Assembly: GCA_910578655.1 (NCBI GenBank) | Contig: CAJTQE010000093.1 | Coordinates: 1 to 5,141, forward strand | Reading direction: 5' to 3' | Source: an uncultured Christensenella sp. | GTDB taxonomy: Bacteria; Bacillota; Clostridia; Christensenellales; Borkfalkiaceae | Length of the DNA: 5,141 nt | Shown here: positions 1 to 4,593 of the stretch, in pieces | Layout of the letters: every line of letters starts with the position of its first letter | Numbering within the stretch: position 1 is the first letter of the stretch | The notes under the pieces: model-generated | Databases searched by the model: none | What the model saw: only the letters and a program-made list of their open reading frames with translations | What the model was told of the DNA's origin: nothing | Made by a program: the position numbers and the translations under genes

Positions 1-823
1 CGTCGGGGCGTTCTAAAGGATGCGCTTTACAATAAGCCTTTATTCCCTCAACAGACAAATCACCGTCGGAATGCCGTTTATATACGTAACCGACTTTTTC
101 AATTCCGTAAAGGAAGTAAGCCTCGCCGCTAAACGAATTATAACGGTCAAAAACGTCGCCCCAAATACGGAAACGCCCCCACTCCGCTACTTTTATTTTA
201 ACGTTTACACCGAGCGTTGAAAGCTCTTTTACAACAGCGTTAAGCTGATTACGGATATAAAGAAACTTCCATTTTTGGCGCTTCCAAAATATCATAAACC
301 ACCCCACGCCCGATTTTACAACGTAGTACATTCCGACGAGCAAACGCCGTAAAGCCTTATCCAATGCACCGCCAACCTGCATATCGAATATAAGCGTTAT
401 AAGGTTATGACGGACGAATTTTATAAGGTTGATTAGATAATTATTGAGCGTTTCCCAATCACGGCAGAACGCCAAAATATCCGCCTCCTGAATAAATACT
501 GCAGAGCCGCGCGGCAAATACTGCACTTCAAAACCGTCGTTAGGTAGTCCTAAACGCTGTAAATCCACTTCCCAAGTTTCAACACCTTTTCGCTTGTCTA
601 ATATGATTTTATTGTTACTGAAATACAGCGTATCCGAAATTTCAAGCCGAATACCGCTATCCGCATAAAATCGCCTTGCAAGGTCTATCGCCATTTCTTT
701 ACGAACTTTTCTATGACGGCGGTAGTCCTCTTTAAACAGAGCAGCCGCAAGCGAAGTCTTACCTGCGCCCTGCTCTCCGCATATCGCATAAAAACCCGAC
801 GGCAACGGCGCAGACTTTAACAT
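1..823 (-). CDS. Zot/pI-like filamentous phage assembly ATPase (partial, 3' end outside window)
   Basis: The reading frame is open from an ATG at 823 to the left edge (274 codons seen, stop not reached). Residues 16-23 read GEQGAGKT, a Walker A motif, and residues 108-115 read AVFIQEAD, a Walker B-like strand with acidic residues. A segment FDMQVGGALDKALRRL follows near 146-161, and DVFDRYNSF near 223-231 resembles the end of the ATPase core in Zot-type proteins. In filamentous phages the pI/Zot protein sits in the inner membrane and powers assembly and extrusion of the virion. The hydrophobic stretch at 161-180 might be core rather than membrane. The gene starts 11 nt after the stop of the 87-aa gene. 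The ATG lacks a close Shine-Dalgarno, and in-frame TTG codons at 832 and 838 are alternative starts. The C-terminal part is not visible. Family assignment is quite sure; the exact role is inferred from the family. Confidence 0.85.
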   Translation of the reverse strand, partial: MLKSAPLPSGFYAICGEQGAGKTSLAAALFKEDYRRHRKVRKEMAIDLARRFYADSGIRLEISDTLYFSNNKIILDKRKGVETWEVDLQRLGLPNDGFEVQYLPRGSAVFIQEADILAFCRDWETLNNYLINLIKFVRHNLITLIFDMQVGGALDKALRRLLVGMYYVVKSGVGWFMIFWKRQKWKFLYIRNQLNAVVKELSTLGVNVKIKVAEWGRFRIWGDVFDRYNSFSGEAYFLYGIEKVGYVYKRHSDGDLSVEGIKAYCKAHPLERPD

Positions 824-834
824 TTTGGTCAAAT

Positions 835-1098
835 TCAAAACTTTTTACCGTCCTTTTCCTCTTTTTTCAAGCGTTTACAGTAACGTTTAAACTCTTTTAC
901 AAGCACGTTTAAAGCCGTTTCTATGCCCTTGTTATAACCCTTTAAAAGTTTATCTTCAACAGGCATTTTTTTAAATGATAACCGTTTCTTTTTTGCCGTT
1001 TCGGGTAATGGTACACGCTTTAAACTCTTCAAATATTCAGTATGCACCAAACGAATACGAGCTTCGACAATTTTATAAAATAATTCAATTTCTATCAT
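835..1098 (-). CDS. Small basic helical phage protein (87 aa), function unknown
   Basis: The 87-residue product is very rich in Lys and Arg, with few Gly or Pro residues, and looks mostly alpha-helical. The C-terminal third (KEFKRYCKRLKKEEKDGKK) is highly charged and could form a coiled coil. No signal peptide or membrane segment is present. The start ATG at 1098 overlaps the TGA of the 461-aa gene (ATGA), and AGAGGT at 1107-1112 is a well-placed ribosome binding site inside that upstream gene. Its slot, between the anchored adsorption-like protein and Zot, is where Ff phages place pVI, but pVI is a membrane protein and this is not. A cytoplasmic assembly or nucleic-acid-binding role is possible but not shown. 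The gene is real by spacing and ribosome binding site; I do not recognise the family. Confidence 0.8.
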   Translation of the reverse strand: MIEIELFYKIVEARIRLVHTEYLKSLKRVPLPETAKKKRLSFKKMPVEDKLLKGYNKGIETALNVLVKEFKRYCKRLKKEEKDGKKF

Positions 1099-2480
1099 TT
1101 AAACAAACCTCTGATAACAAACTTAATAAACTTTATAACCAACACGACCGCGACAACCACAACGACCAACGTAAGCACTGCAACGACCGTTTCCCATACG
1201 GACGCTTTGCCCGTGAACAGCTTGACAAGGCAGTTCCAGATATAAGCCCAAAAGCCGTCATTATCGTCCTTAGGGTCGTTGGGTTGAGGATTGCTCGGTT
1301 TGTCGCCGCCTGTCTGTCTATTGTCTACTACGCCAAGATTGTAAACTTCGCCGTCCTTTTCAAATTTAAGCCGTAATATCGTTACGTTGGATACCTCAGT
1401 GTAATAGTCCGTATAGCCTATTACACTTGTACCGAACGGGTCACGCTCTAAGTATCTGCTATAATGCGTATCGGCGAACCTCAAAACCCATTGTTTGCCT
1501 TTTAGCTCATTCAATACTTCATCAGTTAAGTCTTCCGTTTCCTTAAATTTGCTTACGCTTTGTATTCTGCTCCAAGTATGCTTAATACCGCCTATACCAG
1601 TCACCGTTGTATGTCCTGTGTCAAACTCGCTCAATATTACCGGCGGTTGTTCTGTATTATCGCCGTATTTGTATTCGTCTTTTTCAGTGAAGTAGTCCGT
1701 TTTAGTATGTCTAACCGAACGACTGAAATAAGTTAATTCGGCTTCGTATAGATAATCTATTTCCCAGTCGGTACTAAAAGCTACGTAATGACTGTCGCAA
1801 GCGTCGCGCCATAACCAGTAACCCTCGGTATAACGCATATAGCCAACGTATTTTTCCGTTACTGCTATTACCTCGCGTTCGGTGCAGTAATATTTAACTG
1901 TATCGTTATCGGTTATTGCTAAGTATAGCTTACCGACTTTGAACGATACCGAATTTATAGTATTGTCGTTACCGGTCGGCTTATCTATTCCGTCTATCCG
2001 GTCACGGTATATACTTGCTATATTGTAATAACGGATATTGTCGCGGCTGACGTTAAAGTCAACGACTTTGTACTTACAAAATACACTGTCCGAATTAAGC
2101 AGCTCTAATTTATACGGCTTCGGACTGTCTGCCGGTGAAAGCTCTTCGCCGTTATCCAGCTTGCCGCCCATTTTATCCGTAAGCGACATATTTATTTCGG
2201 TCGCCAATAAATAACCGCTCGGTTGATATGTATACACGAACAGCTCGCCGTTCTCGCTTTCCGCTACCTGTATTACGTTTACCGAATAATCTTTGGGCTT
2301 TTCGGGGTATGCGGAGGGGTCAAAGCTTTCGTCTTTCTTTAAGTCTGTTAATACGTCGCTGTAATTCGATGTGGCGGCAAGGGCAGAGGTTGACCCCTGC
2401 CCTATAATGAGTATCAACACAAGCAGCAAGGAAAAAACTGTCGTTATAATTCCGTTGTACTTTATGAATTTACATAACAT
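1095..2480 (-). CDS. Exported, C-terminally anchored phage protein (461 aa), pIII-like architecture
   Basis: Residues 1-35 form a signal peptide: Lys-containing N-terminus, hydrophobic core 11-27, and a likely cleavage after ALA at 33-35. A large extracytoplasmic region rich in Tyr, Asp and Thr follows (about 36-388), then a Pro/Asn/Asp-rich linker at about 390-408 (GGDKPSNPQPNDPKDDNDG). The C-terminus has an amphipathic stretch, a Val-rich membrane helix at about 431-450, and a basic tail (KFIKFVIRGLFK). This layout, export signal then ectodomain then flexible linker then membrane anchor, is that of filamentous phage pIII, which is held in the inner membrane until it caps the virion and binds the host. 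No homologue is recognised in the ectodomain, which carries Cys135, Cys199 and Cys228. The gene starts 8 nt after the 359-aa gene with AAGGTG overlapping that gene's stop codon, and ends in an ATGA overlap with the next gene. An adsorption protein is the best guess from position and layout. Confidence 0.75.
   Translation of the reverse strand: MLCKFIKYNGIITTVFSLLLVLILIIGQGSTSALAATSNYSDVLTDLKKDESFDPSAYPEKPKDYSVNVIQVAESENGELFVYTYQPSGYLLATEINMSLTDKMGGKLDNGEELSPADSPKPYKLELLNSDSVFCKYKVVDFNVSRDNIRYYNIASIYRDRIDGIDKPTGNDNTINSVSFKVGKLYLAITDNDTVKYYCTEREVIAVTEKYVGYMRYTEGYWLWRDACDSHYVAFSTDWEIDYLYEAELTYFSRSVRHTKTDYFTEKDEYKYGDNTEQPPVILSEFDTGHTTVTGIGGIKHTWSRIQSVSKFKETEDLTDEVLNELKGKQWVLRFADTHYSRYLERDPFGTSVIGYTDYYTEVSNVTILRLKFEKDGEVYNLGVVDNRQTGGDKPSNPQPNDPKDDNDGFWAYIWNCLVKLFTGKASVWETVVAVLTLVVVVVAVVLVIKFIKFVIRGLFK
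1107..1112 (-). promoter_or_regulatory. Shine-Dalgarno of the 87-aa gene
   Basis: On the minus strand this reads AGAGGT, about 8-9 nt before the ATG at 1098, and lies within the last codons of the 461-aa gene. It supports the chosen start and translational coupling through the ATGA overlap. Confidence 0.7.
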
Positions 2481-2483
2481 AGT

Positions 2484-2489
2484 TCACCT
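2484..2489 (-). promoter_or_regulatory. Shine-Dalgarno of the 461-aa gene
   Basis: Minus-strand AAGGTG lies just before the ATG at 2480 and shares bases with the TAA of the 359-aa gene at 2489-2491. A terminating ribosome would be placed directly on the next start, which fits coupled expression of the two exported proteins. Confidence 0.65.
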
Positions 2490-3568
2490 TAAAACTTTAT
2501 ATTCGTGTCGCTTAATCCAAGCCCCGTTGCTACTATCTCGAAACCGTCTACTAATATTTCGGGATAAAAGGTTTTTGTAAGCTTTGAATAGACCTCGCCG
2601 TTATGGGTTGCCGTTATTGTTATCGTAATTTCAAAAATATCCGTATTTCCGTCTTGCAGACAGTATGCAAGACAGTTATCAAAAAACGCACTGTTATAGC
2701 CCAACGCTACCTCGGAAAACGTTTTTCCGGCAAAGCTTATAAGCTCGCCCTCCGATGTAAACGGTATGTATCCGTTACCGAGGGTAAACTCGGCGTAAAG
2801 CTTATCTATGTCCCATTCCTCGACGCCGTCATACTCGGTTAACTTTGGGCAATAAACCTGCTCAACAAAACCGTCAGACATTCGTATATCTTCTACTTGA
2901 AACCTAAAATCCGGTCCGATAGTTCCGACCGTAGACACTGGACGACAATTAAGGCTCAAAGCCCCACCGCTGAAACAAAAACCATCCTCAATAGCTAAAT
3001 CTTCTATCGCGGTAAGTTTCCTTACGTAGTCTAAATAGCAATTAGCTTTTAACGTAGGGTTGCTTCTCGAAGTCGACGTTATTAATATCCTTTCGGCAAA
3101 TTCCGCCATACACGATACTCGCACGCCGTGGGTATCGACATCTATTGCCATTGTTATATAATCCGCTACCGCTTTATTAGCTGCCCATTCGTTTGTTGTA
3201 TCTGCCCAAGTCATTGTCCACAATATCTCGGGGTTTGTAGGCTCGGCAGGGGTTAGCGTTGCCTTTAACCAGTATGCTGTTTCCGCTTGCGGTGAAATAC
3301 CGTTCGCCGCGTATTCGCTGCGCGCAAGCTTCGTTGCTTTAATTGCCATACCGCTTTCGCCGGAGGGCGTCGTTACCTGCATATTGTCGTTAGGGTTATC
3401 CGCAGGCGGCTGCGTTTTATCCGTCCAATGCCATTCGGACATATTCGCAAAATTGCCGAACCATTTGCCGTTGTCGTCACGTGACGCAAAGCCCAAACAA
3501 CAAACGCCTGCGGCAAGTACTACACATATTACTAATGAGATTATTCCTCTTAACGTTGACTTCCTCAT
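2489..3568 (-). CDS. Exported phage protein with probable Ig-like domain (359 aa)
   Basis: The N-terminus has basic residues (MRKSTLR) and a hydrophobic segment at about 8-28 (IISLVICVVLAAGVCCLGFA), so it is exported or membrane-anchored; Cys23-Cys24 lie inside this segment. Residues of about 85-183 look like a bacterial Ig-like fold: EYAANGISPQAETAYWLKAT, then a strand around ILWTMTWAD, a Trp-containing loop (NEWAANKAVADYITM), and closing strands. I associate this pattern with Ig-like domains of phage and surface proteins, from memory and not from a search. A second beta-rich part follows (about 190-345). There is no C-terminal membrane helix. The start at 3568 forms an ATGA overlap with the 58-aa gene, with GGGGGTG just upstream. 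It is likely a virion or adsorption component working with the 461-aa protein; the function is inferred. Confidence 0.75.
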   Translation of the reverse strand: MRKSTLRGIISLVICVVLAAGVCCLGFASRDDNGKWFGNFANMSEWHWTDKTQPPADNPNDNMQVTTPSGESGMAIKATKLARSEYAANGISPQAETAYWLKATLTPAEPTNPEILWTMTWADTTNEWAANKAVADYITMAIDVDTHGVRVSCMAEFAERILITSTSRSNPTLKANCYLDYVRKLTAIEDLAIEDGFCFSGGALSLNCRPVSTVGTIGPDFRFQVEDIRMSDGFVEQVYCPKLTEYDGVEEWDIDKLYAEFTLGNGYIPFTSEGELISFAGKTFSEVALGYNSAFFDNCLAYCLQDGNTDIFEITITITATHNGEVYSKLTKTFYPEILVDGFEIVATGLGLSDTNIKF

Positions 3569-3741
3569 TTTGCACCCCCATTATTACCATAATATTTTTT
3601 AGCCCTACTTGCCGCCGTTCGTGCGCCTTTTACATATCCTGCCGAATACGCACCACACTTACCGCCAAGTTTACTTCTACCTTCGTGATAACTGATACGC
3701 TCTTTCATTGAGTAGTTTTTACGCCGATTATTTCTTGCCAT
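3565..3741 (-). CDS. Small basic Tyr/Gly-rich phage protein (58 aa), function unknown
   Basis: The frame from ATG 3741 to TGA 3565 encodes 58 residues starting MARNNRRKNYSMKERISY. The N-terminus is strongly basic, followed by YHEGRSK, then GAYSAGYVKGARTA and a basic Tyr-containing end (RAKKYYGNN). There is no signal peptide or membrane segment, so it does not look like a classical major coat precursor. The net charge is highly positive, which would suit a DNA- or RNA-binding or DNA-packing protein, but that is inference. The gene overlaps the end of the ssDNA-binding-like gene by 14 nt and its own stop overlaps the next start (ATGA). A G-rich run at 3750-3754 (GGGGG on the minus strand) about 8 nt upstream serves as ribosome binding site. 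The tight packing between two well-supported genes argues it is real. Confidence 0.7.
   Translation of the reverse strand: MARNNRRKNYSMKERISYHEGRSKLGGKCGAYSAGYVKGARTAASRAKKYYGNNGGAK
3573..3579 (-). promoter_or_regulatory. Shine-Dalgarno of the 359-aa gene
   Basis: Minus-strand GGGGGTG lies 4 nt before the ATG at 3568, inside the last codons of the 58-aa gene. It supports this ATG as the start. Confidence 0.6.
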
Positions 3742-3973
3742 TTTCGCCGCCCCCTACTCCGCTTATTCCGTCCGTTTCAAAATATCCAATGACTTTTTCA
3801 CCCAGAGGACAACCTGCCAATTCACGAGGTGTACAGTCCAATAACTCCGCAATTACTGCACTGTCAAATGTGAGTGTTACTTCCCGATAACCCAAATCAA
3901 CGCAAATGCTGCTGTACGGTTTACCGCTCTTTTCGCTTAATGCCTTTTTGAATTTGATTTTGTTTTTTTCCAT
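3728..3973 (-). CDS. Probable gene V-like single-stranded DNA-binding protein (81 aa)
   Basis: The 81-residue product is close in length to filamentous phage gene V protein (87 aa). Its core GKPYSSICVDLGYREV (about 17-32) resembles the GKPYS...CYVDLG segment of Ff gene V protein, which forms beta strands of an OB-like dimer that coats phage ssDNA. LTFD at 34-37 and a C-terminal Gly-rich tail (GVGGGENGKK) follow. The comparison is from memory and short, so homology is not proven. It is the first gene after the promoter-rich intergenic region and the first of the operon, where a replication or ssDNA-coating protein fits. GGAGGT at 3981-3986 is a strong ribosome binding site 8 nt before the ATG, within a potential hairpin. 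An alternative is an unrelated small phage regulator. Confidence 0.6.
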   Translation of the reverse strand: MEKNKIKFKKALSEKSGKPYSSICVDLGYREVTLTFDSAVIAELLDCTPRELAGCPLGEKVIGYFETDGISGVGGGENGKK

Positions 3974-4003
3974 AAAAAAAACCTCCGATAATTTTCTATC
4001 GGA
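3974..4003 (-). promoter_or_regulatory. Hairpin plus T8 tract overlapping the ribosome binding site: possible attenuator or translational switch
   Basis: On the minus strand a 7-bp perfect stem (TCCGATA at 4003-3997, TATCGGA at 3990-3984) with a 6-nt loop is followed by GG and eight T residues (3981-3974), then the ATG at 3973. The Shine-Dalgarno GGAGGT (3981-3986) shares three bases with the stem. The shape is that of a short intrinsic terminator, and folding would also partly hide the ribosome binding site. The stem is short, so efficiency is uncertain. Confidence 0.5.
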
Positions 4004-4027
4004 AGTTCAAATCTTGTTGGTACATTC

Positions 4028-4057
4028 ACCTGCCATAATGCGGAGATTATGTCAGTT
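4028..4057. other. cer/dif-like inverted site (site A), 11-8-11 layout
   Basis: Arms ACCTGCCATAA (4028-4038) and TTATGTCAGTT (4047-4057) are imperfect inverted repeats around an 8-bp centre (TGCGGAGA). The inner CATAAT/ATTATG pairing is perfect. XerC/XerD sites have two 11-bp arms with inner CATAA and TTATG; dif has a 6-bp centre and the ColE1 cer site an 8-bp centre. This site has the cer spacing. It could instead be a hairpin or operator in the leader of the phage operon. Confidence 0.4.
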
Positions 4058-4085
4058 GAAGTATCCCGCTAAAAGCCCAGTTTTA

Positions 4086-4108
4086 CAAACAATTAAATTT
4101 AATGTTTG
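4086..4108. repeat. AT-rich palindrome
   Basis: CAAAC and GTTTG flank the perfect 12-bp palindrome ATTAAATTTAAT, with one extra A at 4091. It can form a cruciform or hairpin in single-stranded phage DNA. Role unknown. Confidence 0.5.
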
Positions 4109-4145
4109 CGGCTATTAGATTTTATTAGAAATTAAATTGTAATTA

Positions 4146-4173
4146 TTCGTAAAACTCTGTTAGCTTTTACGAA
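4146..4173. repeat. 9-bp perfect inverted repeat with 10-nt loop
   Basis: TTCGTAAAA (4146-4154) pairs perfectly with TTTTACGAA (4165-4173) across a 10-nt loop. It lies just downstream of promoter P1 in the leader of the phage operon. No clear T tract follows on the minus strand, so it is not a typical terminator. A replication or packaging hairpin, or an mRNA leader structure, are possibilities. Confidence 0.55.
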
Positions 4174-4192
4174 CACTTAAATCTTCGATAAC

Positions 4193-4221
4193 ATAATACA
4201 TTGTTTAAAAGCGTTTGTCAA
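4193..4221 (-). promoter_or_regulatory. Promoter P1 of the phage operon
   Basis: On the minus strand TTGACA (4221-4216) is followed after exactly 17 nt by TATTAT (4198-4193). This is a near-perfect housekeeping sigma promoter directed into the phage genes, with transcription expected to start near 4186 and a leader of about 210 nt before the 81-aa gene. The -10 box overlaps a TTATGTTA half-site related to the other repeats in this region, which could allow control by a bound protein. Confidence 0.7.
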
Positions 4222-4293
4222 TAGATTTTTTAAAGATTTTTTTAAAATTTCGGTTTTTTTCTGATAAGGCACAAAATCATTTTAAACGAACTT

Positions 4294-4321
4294 AAAATAA
4301 ATAAAATAGCCGTTTTGTCAA
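4294..4321 (-). promoter_or_regulatory. Possible promoter P2
   Basis: Minus-strand TTGACA (4321-4316) is followed after 16 nt by TATTTT (4299-4294). The -35 box is perfect and the -10 box matches four of six positions, so it is weaker than P1. It points toward the phage genes, 100 bp upstream of P1. Confidence 0.4.
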
Positions 4322-4331
4322 ATACAGAGCG

Positions 4332-4378
4332 GTTTTTAATTATTATGTCTAACATAATGCGGTAAATTATTTAAAAAC
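4332..4378. repeat. Two-part imperfect hairpin containing palindrome B
   Basis: An outer stem GTTTTTAA (4332-4339) with TTAAAAAC (4371-4378) encloses an inner stem made by TTATGT (4343-4348) and ACATAA (4352-4357). The 15-bp inner element TTATGTCTAACATAA matches palindrome C at 13 of 15 positions. It could be an operator, a Xer-type half-site pair, or a structured origin/packaging element of ssDNA. Confidence 0.45.
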
Positions 4379-4412
4379 TGTCTTTCCGCTTTCTTTTATC
4401 TTTCGTCTTTTA

Positions 4413-4443
4413 ATTATAACGCTTTTACGGTTTATTTTGTCAA
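4413..4443 (-). promoter_or_regulatory. Possible promoter P3
   Basis: Minus-strand TTGACA (4443-4438) and a perfect TATAAT (4418-4413) are separated by 19 nt. Both hexamers are consensus but the spacer is 2 nt longer than the optimum. It is the most upstream of three promoter-like sites pointing into the phage operon. Confidence 0.5.
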
Positions 4444-4535
4444 GGCGGTTATATTGTTTCCGTTATAAAGTTTTGCTATTTGTTATTGATGTAAACGAAA
4501 TGTAACAGAATAAAAAGTTTGTGTGCATATTAATG

Positions 4536-4550
4536 TTATGTCAGACATAA
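4536..4550. repeat. Perfect 15-bp palindrome C (TTATGTC-A-GACATAA)
   Basis: Two 7-bp half-sites meet around one central base. The sequence recurs with two changes at 4343-4357, and its half-sites recur at 4047-4057 and 4186-4196. On the minus strand, arm TTGCTAAATAC, centre CTTGTA and arm TTATGTCTGAC (4567-4540) form a dif-like 11-6-11 arrangement, with a good match only on the XerD-type arm. It is either a repressor operator or part of the attachment region at the host border. Confidence 0.5.
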
Positions 4551-4553
4551 TAC

Positions 4554-4585
4554 AAGGTATTTAGCAATATTTCGCTAAATACCTT
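4554..4585 (-). terminator. Hairpin terminator after glgP
   Basis: A perfect 12-bp stem AAGGTATTTAGC (4554-4565) with GCTAAATACCTT (4574-4585) and an 8-nt loop lies 8 nt after the glgP stop codon. The downstream tract on the minus strand (GTATTATGTC) is only moderately T-rich, while the plus-strand side (ATTATTTCTTATTT) is more so, so it may work in both directions. Its position makes it the likely end of the glgP transcript. Confidence 0.6.
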
Positions 4586-4593
4586 ATTATTTC

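Larger units (their letters stand above)
3974..4593. other. AT-rich intergenic region, candidate phage control/replication/attachment region
   Basis: About 620 bp lie between the first phage gene and glgP without a convincing gene on either strand. Base composition is strikingly AT-rich compared with the flanking genes, including long T runs around 4224-4260. The region contains three minus-strand promoters, repeated TTATGT half-sites, hairpins at 4086-4108, 4146-4173 and 4332-4378, and the glgP terminator. In filamentous phages one intergenic region carries the replication origin, the packaging hairpin and, in integrating members, the Xer attachment site. Assigning these roles here is inference from position and structure. 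Confidence 0.6.

Noticed and set aside
975..1376. A 133-codon plus-strand open frame.
   Set aside because: It lies antisense to the well-supported 87-aa and 461-aa genes, and its composition is that of a shadow frame. Other plus-strand frames at 20-220, 1495-1695, 2371-2842, 3384-3711, 3708-3890 and 3906-4118 were rejected for the same reason, the last also running into the intergenic region.
4242..4355. A 37-codon minus-strand frame (ATG 4355 to TAA 4242) with a hydrophobic middle.
   Set aside because: No nearby ribosome binding site, AT-driven composition, and it runs across the P2 promoter and palindrome B; likely chance.
4470..4497. Possible dif site: arm TGATGTAAACG resembles the right arm of Bacillus dif (TTATGTAAACT).
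   Set aside because: Only one arm matches; the other arm and the centre do not. Kept as a weak alternative for the host attachment site.
3974..4593. tRNA, other structured RNA or CRISPR array in the intergenic region.
   Set aside because: No cloverleaf with TTCGA-type loop, no regular repeat-spacer spacing, and the repeats seen are short and irregularly spaced.
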